A DNA stretch of 64,000 bases from Streptacidiphilus sp041262165 (GTDB lineage: Bacteria; Actinomycetota; Actinomycetes; Streptomycetales; Streptomycetaceae): contig NZ_JBGCBY010000012.1 in the NCBI RefSeq assembly GCF_041262165.1, positions 62,001-126,000 of the forward strand, given 5' to 3'. Position numbers and translations under genes: made by a program. Under the pieces are notes generated by a model, which had not been told where the DNA came from, searched no databases, and saw only the letters and a program-made list of their open reading frames with translations. Below are positions 9,268 to 17,655 of this stretch, in pieces; the stretch's first letter is position 1, and each line of letters starts with the position of its first letter.

Positions 9268-9531
9268 GAACTGCTGACGGTCGACGACATCTCGGGTGGC
9301 AGGCTGACCGTAGGAATCGGACTGGGTGGGACGGTCTTCGACGCGACGGCGATGGGGCAGGAGGAGTGGACGGCGAGGCAGCGGGCGGACCGGTTCGACG
9401 AGTTCCTGCCGCTGCTGGACAGGCTACTGACTCAGGACGCGACCACTGAGCGGGGCGAGTACTACTCCGCCGTCGAGGCCCGCACCATCCCCGGCTGCGT
9501 GCAGCAGCCGAGTGTCCCCTTCTACGTGGCC
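9268..9531 (+). pseudogene. LLM-class oxidoreductase, internal fragment
   Basis: The plus strand encodes residues matching ~81-169 of the intact gene at 10383-11270, from ELLTVDDISGGRL through GCVQQPSVPFYVA, in one frame and highly similar. Both ends are abrupt: nothing matching the first 80 residues precedes it, and at 9532 the sequence switches within a base or two to a different gene (toxin stub on the opposite strand). There is no start codon and no complete barrel, so it is a relic. Confidence 0.85.
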
Positions 9532-9562
9532 TGGGGACGTTCTCGTCGAGGAGGAGCTTCAA
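9532..9562 (-). pseudogene. 5' stub of a PIN-like (DUF5615-type) toxin gene
   Basis: On the minus strand a TTG start at 9562 overlaps the antitoxin stop (TTGA). The first ten codons read MKLLLDENVP, the hallmark N-terminus of DUF5615/Mut7-C-like PIN proteins, in which the early Asp is a metal ligand. After codon ten the sequence becomes the reverse complement of a luciferase-like gene fragment, so the toxin is destroyed. DUF433 antitoxins are commonly followed by such toxins, which supports the reading. Confidence 0.65.
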
Positions 9563-10206
9563 GACGCAGCCTGGCGCAGTTGCGGATCCAGGTAGCTGTC
9601 GACGTAGTCGGCGAAAGCAACGGCATCCCGTGCGGCTTCGGTTGTCACCCCCGGATAGAAGTCGCCGATCTGTTCGGGAGTGATTCCGTCGCGAACCAGA
9701 GCAGCGACCTCGGCAGCCGGGATCCGTGTGCCCTCGATGACGGGCTCGCCGCCCCGCACCGCAGGGTCGATCGACACATACGGTCGAGGGGCCAGCAGCG
9801 CAGGGATGTGGCGCCCGTCGCGGTAGAAGGGGGCGAGCACGTCCACCAGGTCGTGGATCACCACGTTGCCCTTGCTCCGCACGAGATCCACGGCATGGTC
9901 GGGGGCGGCAAGGTAGATCGTGTCCCGATCGGCGACAAGCCGGTAGGACGAAAGGTGCTTCCGCTCGTCAAGGCCGTCCCGCAGGGTGTTCAAGGCCCGG
10001 CGAATCATCTGCAGCGAGGCTTCCTCCCGCAGGCGCACACAGGCCCGCAGGGCCACGACATCGCGGAAGGAGTAAAGGATCGGCCTGGCCGCGGAGAGCT
10101 CCGGGGTGAGCAGTGGCCCGCTCGCACCTGCGGCACTGCGCCACTGGGAGAGCTGGCGCAAGGTGGCACCGGACAGAGCAGCAGCGAGTTTGGGCTCGTA
10201 CGACAC
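9559..10206 (-). CDS. DUF433 antitoxin-type protein with MerR-like N-terminus, toxin lost
   Basis: About 215 residues. The N-terminal ~70 residues resemble a MerR-like winged helix (YEPKLAAALSGATLRQLSQW, then LYSFRDVVALRACVRL). The C-terminal ~75 residues are a DUF433 domain (VSIDPAVRGGEPVIEGTRIPA, then ITPEQIGDFYPGVTTEAARDAVAFADY), a HTH-like fold found in VapB-type antitoxins. The GTG at 10206 is chosen because GGGGGAGG lies ~6 bases upstream; the frame stays open to 10227. Its stop overlaps the TTG of the cut toxin. It is now an orphan antitoxin or solo repressor. Confidence 0.82.
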   Translation of the reverse strand: MSYEPKLAAALSGATLRQLSQWRSAAGASGPLLTPELSAARPILYSFRDVVALRACVRLREEASLQMIRRALNTLRDGLDERKHLSSYRLVADRDTIYLAAPDHAVDLVRSKGNVVIHDLVDVLAPFYRDGRHIPALLAPRPYVSIDPAVRGGEPVIEGTRIPAAEVAALVRDGITPEQIGDFYPGVTTEAARDAVAFADYVDSYLDPQLRQAAS

Positions 10207-10382
10207 CTGCCACCTCCCCCTCTCCAAACGTGTGGGACGGCCTGTACGCGGCTGAATTCACTTCATCGTCTCGCGGCCGGGACGGATCGGCTTCGGATTG
10301 ATCCGTATCGGTGACGAATCGTACGGACGACCGCGGCGAGCATGCTCAGCCTCCATCGTTCCGAACCTTTAAGGTCGGAGTC

Positions 10383-11270
10383 ATGCGTTTGAGTACCGTG
10401 ATCCTGCCGATCCACCGCTGGACCGAGGGCCGGAAGGTCTGGCGGCGGGCCGAGGAGCTGGGCTTCCACACCGCCTACACCTACGACCACCTGTCCTGGC
10501 GAAGCTTCCGGGACCAGCCGTGGTTCGGGGCTGTACCTACCCTCACGGCCGCCGCCTGCACCACCGAGCGGCTACGGCTCGGCACCCTCGTAACGTCTCC
10601 CAACTTCCGGCATCCGGTGACGCTGGCGAAGGAGCTGCTGACGGTCGACGACATCTCGGGCGGCCGGCTGACCGTCGGCATCGGGGTGGGTGGGACCGGC
10701 TTCGACGCGACCGCGATGGGCCAGGAGGAGTGGACCGCGCGGGAGCGGGCCGACCGGTTCGACGAGTTCCTGCCGTTGCTGGACAAGCTGCTGACGCAGG
10801 ACTCGACCACCGAGAAGGGCGATTACTACTCCGCCGTCGAGGCCCGGAACATCCCCGGCTGTGTGCAGCAGCCCCGGGTGCCGTTCTATGTGGCGGCTAC
10901 CGGTCCGCGTGGGCTGAAACTCGCCGCCGAGCACGGCCATGGCTGGGTCAGCTACGGCGACCCACGCGGCCCGGCCGACGTCCCCGTCGAGCAGGCGCCG
11001 GCCGTGATCGAGGCACAGCTGGGCAAGCTCCGCACCGCGTGCGAGGCCCAGGGCCGGGACTACGCGTCGCTGCGAAAGGTCCTGCTCCAGGGCTCCACGG
11101 CCGAGCAGCCGCTGAAGTCCCTCGACGCCTTCGTCGACTACGCCGGCAGCTACCAGGCGCTGGGCATCGACGAGATCGTGATCCACTGGCCGGTCCCCGA
11201 CTCCATTTTCGCCAATGACCTGACCGTCTTCGAGAAGATCGCCACCGAAGGCCTCGCCCAGCTGGGCTGA
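10383..11270 (+). CDS. LLM-class (luciferase-like) F420-dependent oxidoreductase
   Basis: The 295-residue protein is the full length of the F420-dependent luciferase-like family. MRLSTVILPIHRW begins the first barrel strand; FHTAYTYDHLSW, LGTLVTSPNFRHP, VGIGVGG and YVAATGPRGLKLAAEHGHGW are family signatures around the coenzyme pocket. It probably reduces or oxidises a small organic substrate with F420H2 in the cytoplasm; the substrate is unknown. The ATG at 10383 is chosen because GGTCGGAG lies just upstream and the relic at 11438 starts at the same residue; the open frame extends 24 codons further. It is the only intact copy of a family represented by three fragments within 5 kb. Confidence 0.9.
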   Translation: MRLSTVILPIHRWTEGRKVWRRAEELGFHTAYTYDHLSWRSFRDQPWFGAVPTLTAAACTTERLRLGTLVTSPNFRHPVTLAKELLTVDDISGGRLTVGIGVGGTGFDATAMGQEEWTARERADRFDEFLPLLDKLLTQDSTTEKGDYYSAVEARNIPGCVQQPRVPFYVAATGPRGLKLAAEHGHGWVSYGDPRGPADVPVEQAPAVIEAQLGKLRTACEAQGRDYASLRKVLLQGSTAEQPLKSLDAFVDYAGSYQALGIDEIVIHWPVPDSIFANDLTVFEKIATEGLAQLG

Positions 11271-11311
11271 CCACCTCTCCGGGAGACGTTCAGCAGGTCA
11301 GGCCGTGATGG

Positions 11312-11438
11312 GTGAACGACGCCAGCTCAGGTGGTCGTAGGTGTAGGCGGCGTGGAACCCGACATCCTCGGCTCGCCGTCAGATCTTCTGCCCCTCGCCC
11401 CACGGGTGGATGGGAACGATCACCGTGCTCAGACGCAT
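11312..11438 (-). pseudogene. LLM-class oxidoreductase, N-terminal fragment with nonsense codon
   Basis: Starting at the ATG at 11438 the minus strand encodes MRLSTVIVPIHPWGEGQKI, then TGA where the intact paralogue has Trp, then RRAEDVGFHAAYTYDHLSWR before similarity ends near 11312. It therefore carries a premature stop and lacks everything after residue ~43. The stretch 11271-11655 otherwise holds only the end of the intact gene's transcript and the promoter region of the next gene. Confidence 0.8.
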
Positions 11439-11655
11439 GGCTCCGACCCTAAGCGATGGCGCCGGCGCAAGAGTTCCCATAACGGCTTGAAGCGGACCTT
11501 TCCCTGGAATTTTCTGGGCCTGCGGACAGCTCGGGTACCAATCATATAAAGAAGTTGTTCGTTGCTTGATCGGTTGGACATACTCGCTGATCGCGCCCCT
11601 TGTGAGGCGAATCGATTTTCTGTCTTTGGGGGTACGTGTGGGGGGTAGTGACGCC

Positions 11656-12972
11656 GTGTCCGATATGCGCGACGGCGAGACGGCAAAGAATCCGGACGCG
11701 GAATCGGCGAAGCCTGAGGAAGGGGTGGAGGCACCCCGTGACGCGACTCCGCAGGCCGCGACTCCGCAAGACTCGGTGCCTGAGGGCGCGGTGCCTGAGG
11801 ACGAGGCTCCACAGGACGCAGCGCCGGAGGGGAAGACTCCTGAGGACACGAGCCCGGAGGCTTCCGCTCCCGAACCCGTAGCAGAGACGGTGGCGGAGCC
11901 CGCGCCCGTGGCCGCGCCCGTGGCGGAGCTCGCGCCCGTGGCGGAGCCCGAGCCCGCGCCCGTGGCCGCGCCCGAGCCCGTGGCCCTGGTGAAGGCGGAG
12001 GCTGAGCTCGCAGCCGCCGCCGCAGCCGAGCCCGAGCCGGCGCCTGTGCCCGCCCCGGTGTCGGTACCCGCACCCGCGCCCGGCTTCGGTCCGCCGGTGA
12101 TGCCGGTCGCCGCGCCGCCCGTGCCGGTGCCCGCTGCTCCGCAGGGCGGCTACTACCCGCCGGTCCCACCGCCCCCGCCGGGGTACCAGCAGCAGTGGCC
12201 GGCCACGGCCGGCTACCCCGTCGCACCCCCGAAGCCCCGTTCCCGTACCGCGCTTTACGTGTCCCTCGCGGTCGTCGGCCTGCTGGTCGTCATCGCGGGC
12301 ACGGCGACGGCGGTCATCGCCCTCGGTGGCTCCGTTGCCTCTCAGGCGACACCCGCGGTCACTCCCAGCACCGTCTCGCCGTCGGACACGCCGACCGCGG
12401 CCCCCACCACGGACGCGCCCACCCCGACGCCGACCGTCGCACCGAGCCCGAGCTCCACCGTCAAGGGCTCGGTCAACGGCTCCAGTCACAGCGGTGACCT
12501 GCGCTTCTTCCTTCTCCCCGTCCCCGCTGACGCCGAGGCGTACGGCGACACCGACGGCCAGAAGCTGAGCGTCGACGACATCTCCAAAATGATGAGCAAC
12601 CCGTCGACCAGCAAGGGCATCCTCAACCAGTTCGGCTGCTCGGGCGGTGCGACGCGCACGTACCGCACCAACGACGGCGCCCTGACCGTCAGGACCGAAC
12701 TGATCCACTTCGACGGCCCCGGGCACGCCGGCGACTGGGTCAGCGGGCTGTCCTTCAACAAGGGCAACTCCTTCAACGTCAGCGGCATCACCAACGCCCA
12801 GGGACAGGCGTACGACCCGACCACCAGCGACGGCATCGGTTCACTCGTCGGCGTCTCCCACGTGGGCGACGTCGAGTACGAGATCGAGGTCACCGGGACG
12901 GGCAAGCTGCCCCATTCGCTGCTCACCCCGTTGATGCAGCGCGAGGAGCAGCGCCTCAGCACCGGCCGCTGA
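11656..12972 (+). CDS. Membrane-anchored protein, acidic Pro/Ala-rich cytoplasmic half (paralogue 1 of 4)
   Basis: About 438 residues from the GTG at 11656, preferred because GGGGGGTAG lies ~7 bases upstream; the frame is open from 11566. Residues 1-195 are a low-complexity Glu/Pro/Ala/Val tail (PAP, VAEP and EAP runs) ending in a Pro/Tyr-rich stretch. Residues ~199-225 are one transmembrane helix, followed by a Thr/Pro/Ser linker (~226-275). The extracytoplasmic domain starts with LRFFLLPVPADAEAYG at ~282. That L..LL(L/V)P.P motif and the domain layout recur in the next three genes, which follow on the same strand. The function is unknown; the architecture suggests a cell-envelope sensor or scaffold. 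Confidence 0.85.
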   Translation: MSDMRDGETAKNPDAESAKPEEGVEAPRDATPQAATPQDSVPEGAVPEDEAPQDAAPEGKTPEDTSPEASAPEPVAETVAEPAPVAAPVAELAPVAEPEPAPVAAPEPVALVKAEAELAAAAAAEPEPAPVPAPVSVPAPAPGFGPPVMPVAAPPVPVPAAPQGGYYPPVPPPPPGYQQQWPATAGYPVAPPKPRSRTALYVSLAVVGLLVVIAGTATAVIALGGSVASQATPAVTPSTVSPSDTPTAAPTTDAPTPTPTVAPSPSSTVKGSVNGSSHSGDLRFFLLPVPADAEAYGDTDGQKLSVDDISKMMSNPSTSKGILNQFGCSGGATRTYRTNDGALTVRTELIHFDGPGHAGDWVSGLSFNKGNSFNVSGITNAQGQAYDPTTSDGIGSLVGVSHVGDVEYEIEVTGTGKLPHSLLTPLMQREEQRLSTGR

Positions 12973-13029
12973 GCGCGAACGCCCCGGTCTCCCAGAACTA
13001 CTCGTCCGAGAACGTCCCGTGGAGGAACG

Positions 13030-13857
13030 TTGACCACCGAACCAGCCGAGGCGGAGGCACCCGAGCCTGCCGACCCGGCCCCCGAAGCTGTACCTGACGC
13101 AGCGACACCCGAGGCTCCCTTGGCTGACTCGGCGCAGCCCAAGCCCCGCCGTCGCGGCAGGACGGCGCTGATCATGGCGGTCGCCGTCGTCCTCGGCGTC
13201 CTCGGCGGCGGTGGTGTGGGCTATGCCGTCCAGTACCACCGCCAGCCCACGCCGCTCCCCCCGCTGTCCGTCGCTCAGCCCCAGTACCCGACCACCCATG
13301 CCGCGGCGCCCGTGCTCTCCCCCGCCGACGACGACATGGTGCGGACCGACGGCGACCTCACCAAGCTCGTCGTCCCCGCGCCCAAGGGCTCGAAGGCATG
13401 GGACCAACCCCTGGGCGAGGGCGGCTGGCTGACCCTCTCCGATCTGTCCGAGAACTACACCAAGCCCGGCGTCCAGTTCGGTTGGCTGCTCGACCACAAC
13501 TTCCGGCGGGCGGCCGTCAACACCTGGATGGAGGGAACCGCGACCTACGAGGTCGATCTGATTCAGTTCGACCATGCGCACGAGGACTCGGACCAGGTCT
13601 TCGTGACCACCCAGGACAGCTACGCCAAGGCCGACGCCGGCGGCTCGCAGTATCGGACGCCCATTCCCGGCACGGACAACGGGGCCGTGTACGCGGGACC
13701 GAACCAACTCCACTACTCGGACGGAACGCCGTATTACCGGGCAGCGGTGCTGGCGGTGCACGGTGACATCGCTCTGGCCATCTGGGTCTACTCGCCGACG
13801 CAGGTCAGCTCCAAGTCCCTGATGACCCTCGCCCAGAGCCAGTTGGAGCGACTGTGA
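13030..13857 (+). CDS. Membrane-anchored extracytoplasmic protein (paralogue 2 of 4)
   Basis: 275 residues. The TTG at 13030 follows GGAGGAACG. Residues 1-40 are Pro/Ala/Glu-rich, ~41-68 a single membrane helix with the GGGGVGYAV end also seen in paralogue 3, then a short Pro linker and an extracytoplasmic domain. The family motif LTKLVVPAPKGSKAW lies at ~110, YEVDLIQFDHAHEDSDQVF in mid-domain matches YELTLLQ and TEIYLLGF of the next two proteins, and the C-terminus ends LAQSQLERL. There are no catalytic motifs. Its stop overlaps the next start (GTGA), so translation is coupled. Confidence 0.85.
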   Translation: MTTEPAEAEAPEPADPAPEAVPDAATPEAPLADSAQPKPRRRGRTALIMAVAVVLGVLGGGGVGYAVQYHRQPTPLPPLSVAQPQYPTTHAAAPVLSPADDDMVRTDGDLTKLVVPAPKGSKAWDQPLGEGGWLTLSDLSENYTKPGVQFGWLLDHNFRRAAVNTWMEGTATYEVDLIQFDHAHEDSDQVFVTTQDSYAKADAGGSQYRTPIPGTDNGAVYAGPNQLHYSDGTPYYRAAVLAVHGDIALAIWVYSPTQVSSKSLMTLAQSQLERL

Positions 13858-14669
13858 CCACTGACCTTCCGCAGCCGCAGACCCAGTCTGTGGAGCCGCC
13901 TCTGGGCGGCCCGGCCGACGAATCGGCAGCGCCCGCACCGGCGGGGCGACGTAGGGCCCGCTCGATAGCACTCGCGGCTGCCGCCGCACTCGTGGCGGTC
14001 GCCGCGGGAGGCGGCATCGGTTACGCGGTGCTCAAGAGTCAGCACGCGCAGCCCAAGCCGCCGGCCGCCGCCGTGGCCAAGCCGTCCCCTTCACCGGCGT
14101 ACGGCGCGCTCTCCGACGGCAACCACTTCGGTTCGCTCAGCGACCTGCTGCTGCCCCTCCCCGCCGGATTCACCCTGGGCCCGGACGACCCCGGGCTCGG
14201 CGACGATGCCGTGCTCACTTCGGCCGCCTTCCTGCAGTACGCACAGTCCGGGCAGAAGGGCGTGTCCAGCAGCGAACGGCAGCAACTCAAGAGCTGGTTG
14301 GACGCCAGCCACGTCCTGGGCTACGCCGTGCGCAGTTTCCACTCCACCGACCAGCAGACCTACGAACTCACCCTGCTCCAGGAGAACCAGGGCTTCGCCA
14401 AGGTCGAGCCGGAGGCGGACAAGGAACTCGCGGACTACACCAACCTGTTCCGAGCCGGCCCCGCCATCTCGGGCTTCCCCAAGGCCCGCTGCTACCTGCC
14501 GCCGCTCCGCACCGGCGACAAGCTGGATCATCTGCAGTGCCGCGCCGCGCTGGGAGATCTACTGGTCACCATGTACGTGGACGGTGTGGCTCCGCTGGAC
14601 CGGGACAGCGCAGCCGGATTGTTCCAGCAGCAACTGACCCGACTCGCGATTCCGGCGGCACAGGTATGA
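13854..14669 (+). CDS. Membrane-anchored extracytoplasmic protein (paralogue 3 of 4)
   Basis: 271 residues starting at GTG within a GTGA overlap with the preceding gene. Pro-rich cytoplasmic residues 1-33, one membrane helix ~35-60 (IALAAAAALVAVAAGGGIGY), a short linker, then the shared motif LSDLLLPLPAGFTLG at ~95. A pair of cysteines late in the domain (KARCYLPPL and HLQCRAAL, ~30 residues apart) could form a disulfide outside the cell. The C-terminus FQQQLTRLAIPA aligns with the ends of the sister proteins. The stop overlaps the next gene as ATGA. The function is unknown. Confidence 0.85.
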   Translation: MTTDLPQPQTQSVEPPLGGPADESAAPAPAGRRRARSIALAAAAALVAVAAGGGIGYAVLKSQHAQPKPPAAAVAKPSPSPAYGALSDGNHFGSLSDLLLPLPAGFTLGPDDPGLGDDAVLTSAAFLQYAQSGQKGVSSSERQQLKSWLDASHVLGYAVRSFHSTDQQTYELTLLQENQGFAKVEPEADKELADYTNLFRAGPAISGFPKARCYLPPLRTGDKLDHLQCRAALGDLLVTMYVDGVAPLDRDSAAGLFQQQLTRLAIPAAQV

Positions 14670-15601
14670 GTGAGCAGACCGAGACCACGGGCGGGTCCTC
14701 CGCCACTCCCGCAGCGCCGGAGCCCAGCATCGTGCCCGAGCAGAAGCCGGCTGCGACGTCGGCCGCACCTGTCCCCACAGTCACACCCGTCCCCGCGACG
14801 GCGGTGCCGATCGACCCCGCCGCAGTGTGGGCCGTGCCTCCGAACCTCGCGCCCCCGGTACGCCGCAAGCGGCCATGGGTGCGTACGACGCTGCGATGGA
14901 CGACGGCCGTTGTGGTCTGCGCAGCGGTCGGCACCGGCACCGCCTTCGGCGTGATGGCACCGCGCCGAACCGACGTGCCCGGCCTCAAGACCCCGGCCGA
15001 CGCCCGCTACGCCTTCCCGGCGTTGAAGCTTCCGCGCCTGCCGTCGAACGCGGCGAACCAGACGGCGACCGGATCGATGGTCCATCTGGCGGATCTGCGG
15101 CAGCTGCTCCTGCCTGCCCCAGCGGGCGCCCAGCCGGACCCGAAGTTCCCCGGCCTCCATGGCTGGTACCCGCTCGCGGCGTACACCGCGCAGTTCGGAA
15201 ACGGCACGGTACTGAGCGGCAAGCTCACCGAGAACGGTATCCGGCACATCGCAGCTACGGCCTGGACCATGCCGGACGGCACCCGCACCGAGATCTACCT
15301 TCTCGGCTTCCGGTCGGACCGGAGCGCGTCGTCCATCTACAACTACGACAGCGTCAGCACGCTGCCCAGCTCGGCTCCCGGAGCCATCACGGACCTGGGC
15401 GGAGCGGCGTACTCGGGGGTCGACAGCTCCTACCTGACGGTGAAGGCACAGGCCGGAGGCGGACTGGACAAGGCCGTCCGCTTCGACTTCCTCAGCGAGG
15501 GCGATGTCGAGGCGGTGATCGTGATGACCAATCCGAAGGCGGTTCCGGTGGTGGCGAACGAGCAGGTCGCCGTCCTGCAGCACGAGCTGCTCCAGGACTG
15601 A
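14666..15601 (+). CDS. Membrane-anchored extracytoplasmic protein (paralogue 4 of 4)
   Basis: 311 residues. The ATG at 14666 overlaps the previous stop as ATGA, which decides it over the longer open frame from 14537. Residues 1-72 are Pro/Ala/Thr-rich, ~76-98 a membrane helix, and the family motif LRQLLLPAPAGAQPD is at ~144. The domain then follows the sister proteins (HIAATAWTMPDG, TEIYLLGF, ending EQVAVLQHELLQD). The four genes form one transcription unit closed by a 40-bp palindrome. Products may assemble with each other, since all four are co-translated and share a topology; this is inference. Confidence 0.85.
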   Translation: MSEQTETTGGSSATPAAPEPSIVPEQKPAATSAAPVPTVTPVPATAVPIDPAAVWAVPPNLAPPVRRKRPWVRTTLRWTTAVVVCAAVGTGTAFGVMAPRRTDVPGLKTPADARYAFPALKLPRLPSNAANQTATGSMVHLADLRQLLLPAPAGAQPDPKFPGLHGWYPLAAYTAQFGNGTVLSGKLTENGIRHIAATAWTMPDGTRTEIYLLGFRSDRSASSIYNYDSVSTLPSSAPGAITDLGGAAYSGVDSSYLTVKAQAGGGLDKAVRFDFLSEGDVEAVIVMTNPKAVPVVANEQVAVLQHELLQD

Positions 15602-15639
15602 CGGAGGAGTGCTGGGTGAGTGCGGCAGCACCGGAACAG

Positions 15640-15679
15640 CGCGCCTGGGGCTGTCCCCTAGGGGACAGCCCCAGGCGCG
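15640..15679. terminator. Perfect 40-bp palindrome, terminator
   Basis: Twenty bases are followed immediately by their exact reverse complement, centred at 15659/15660 on CCCCTAGGGG. It lies 38 bp after the four-gene operon and before the ABC genes. It has no U-tract; it fits a strong hairpin terminator, although a perfect palindrome could also bind a dimeric protein. Confidence 0.7.
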
Positions 15680-15754
15680 TACACCTGAAGAGTGGGGGAA
15701 TCCTGGTGCCCAAGCCTGATGCGCGCCGGATCACCACAGCTATACGGTCATCCT

Positions 15755-16726
15755 GTGTCTGTCATCACTACGGACAACCTCACCAAGAGGTTCCCTCGGG
15801 TCACCGCGCTGGATCGACTGACCGTCGATGTGCAGCCCGGAGTGGTCGGCCTGGTCGGAGCGAACGGCGCTGGTAAGTCCACACTCATCAAGATCCTGCT
15901 GGGCCTCGCCCCGGCCACCGAAGGCACCGCTCGCGTTCTGGGGCTGGACGTGGCCACCGAGGGCGGCGCCATCCGCGAACGCGTCGGCTACATGCCGGAG
16001 CACGACTGCCTGCCCCCCGATGTCTCCGCCACCGAGTTCGTCGTCCACATGGCGCGGATGTCCGGCCTCCCGGCCGCCGCCGCCCGTGAACGAACGGCAG
16101 ACACGCTGCGCCATGTCGGCCTCTACGAGGAGCGCTACCGTCCCATCGGCGGCTACTCGACCGGCATGAAACAGCGCGTGAAGCTCGCCCAGGCGCTGGT
16201 CCACGACCCGCAACTGGTACTGCTGGACGAGCCCACCAACGGGCTGGACCCCGTCGGCCGTGACGACATGCTGGGGCTGATCCGCCGGGTCCACACCGAC
16301 TTCGGCATCTCCGTCCTGGTCACCTCGCACCTGCTCGGCGAGCTGGAGCGCACCTGCGACCACGTCGTCGTCATCGACGGCGGCAAGTTGCTGCGCTCCT
16401 CGTCGACCGCCGACTTCACCCAGGTCACCCAGTTCCTCGCGGTCGAGGTGACCGACAAGCAGTCCGACCCCGGCTTCGACGCCGACACCGCGCTGCGGGA
16501 CCGCCTCACCGGTGACGGGCTCACCACCGTGCCGGACGGCTCCCGCGTCCTGCTGGTGGAGCTCAAGGGCGACGAGACCTACGACCTGGTCCGCGACGCC
16601 GTCGCCGACCTCGGGCTGGGCCTGGTGCGGATGGAACAGCGCCGGCACCACATCTCCGAGGTCTTCTCCACGCGGGACGACGACACCCCCGCCGACCTGA
16701 CCAAGGAGGCGTCCGCCCATGTCTGA
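15755..16726 (+). CDS. ABC transporter ATP-binding protein (first pair)
   Basis: 323 residues. Walker A GANGAGKST (~32-40), Q-loop region VGYMPEHDCLPPD, signature YSTGMKQRVKLAQAL, Walker B LVLLDEPTNGLDP and switch TSHLLGELE are all present, followed by a ~90-residue C-terminal extension typical of NatA/CcmA-like exporters. The GTG at 15755 opens SVITTDNLTKRF, the first ABC strand; no Shine-Dalgarno sequence precedes it, while TATACG sits 9 bases before it, so a leaderless mRNA is possible. The gene overlaps the permease at 16719 by 8 bp. Confidence 0.92.
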   Translation: MSVITTDNLTKRFPRVTALDRLTVDVQPGVVGLVGANGAGKSTLIKILLGLAPATEGTARVLGLDVATEGGAIRERVGYMPEHDCLPPDVSATEFVVHMARMSGLPAAAARERTADTLRHVGLYEERYRPIGGYSTGMKQRVKLAQALVHDPQLVLLDEPTNGLDPVGRDDMLGLIRRVHTDFGISVLVTSHLLGELERTCDHVVVIDGGKLLRSSSTADFTQVTQFLAVEVTDKQSDPGFDADTALRDRLTGDGLTTVPDGSRVLLVELKGDETYDLVRDAVADLGLGLVRMEQRRHHISEVFSTRDDDTPADLTKEASAHV

Positions 16727-17645
16727 CTCCCTGCAGACGTCCCCGCAGGTCCCGCAGCCCTCGCAACCTCCGCTGGAGCCCCGCGCCGACGTCATCCACG
16801 ACATCGGCTACCGGCACTACGACGGCGCGCGCCTGGGACGCTCCTACGCGACCCGCTCACTCTTCCTGCTCAGCCTGCGCGGCAGCTTCGGACTCGGTCG
16901 CTCCATCAAGTCCAAGATCCTGCCGATGGCGCTGCTGGCCGTGATCAGCCTGCCCGCGCTGATCATCGTCGCGGTCGCCGTCTACACCAAGATGGGCAAG
17001 CTCCCGCTCGAGTACCCGCACTACCTCTCGATCATGCAGTTCGTGATCGCGGTCTTCGTCGCCGCCCAGTCGCCGGTGGCGCTGTCCCGCGACCTGCGGT
17101 TCATGACCCTCCCGCTCTACTTCTCCCGCCCGTTGACCTCGCGCGACTACGTGCGGGCCAAGTTCGCGGCGATGTTCAGCGCGATGTTCATCCTCACCGC
17201 GCTGCCGATCCTGATCATGTGGGTCGGCTCGCTGCTCGCCTCCATGTCCTTCGGCTACAACCTGGAGCACTTCGCGTACGGGCTGGTCGCCGCCGCCCTC
17301 TACGCCCTGCTCTACTCCGGGATCGGGCTGGTCATCGCCTCCCTGACGCCCCGTCGGGGCTTCGGTGTCGCGGCGATCATCGCGCTGTTCCTGATCTCCG
17401 AGGCCGTGTCCGGCATCATCTACGGCGTCCTCACGGTCAAGGGACACGATCACGCCGCCCACTGGGCCATCATGATCAACCCGGGCTCGCTGGTGGACTC
17501 CACGGTCACCTGGCTGTTCAACCTGCGCCGGCAGGGCCTGGCCGGCGTCCCCTCCACTCTCGGCGGTTACCTCTTCATCGCCGAGATCGTCCTGCTCGCC
17601 GCCGCCACGTACGGGCTGCTGGTCCGTCGCTACCGGAAGATCTGA
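16719..17645 (+). CDS. ABC-2 type permease (first pair)
   Basis: 308 residues with six hydrophobic segments (~65-85, ~100-125, ~145-175, ~185-210, ~215-240, ~280-300) and a conserved N-terminal DIGYRHYDGARLGR, as in Streptomyces ABC-2 permeases paired with NatA-like ATPases. The start overlaps the upstream ATPase gene, so the two are translated together. The partner ATPase is the product of 15755-16726. Substrates of this class are often antimicrobial peptides, lipids or unknown; nothing here decides. Confidence 0.9.
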   Translation: MSDSLQTSPQVPQPSQPPLEPRADVIHDIGYRHYDGARLGRSYATRSLFLLSLRGSFGLGRSIKSKILPMALLAVISLPALIIVAVAVYTKMGKLPLEYPHYLSIMQFVIAVFVAAQSPVALSRDLRFMTLPLYFSRPLTSRDYVRAKFAAMFSAMFILTALPILIMWVGSLLASMSFGYNLEHFAYGLVAAALYALLYSGIGLVIASLTPRRGFGVAAIIALFLISEAVSGIIYGVLTVKGHDHAAHWAIMINPGSLVDSTVTWLFNLRRQGLAGVPSTLGGYLFIAEIVLLAAATYGLLVRRYRKI

Positions 17646-17655
17646 GAGGCCACCC

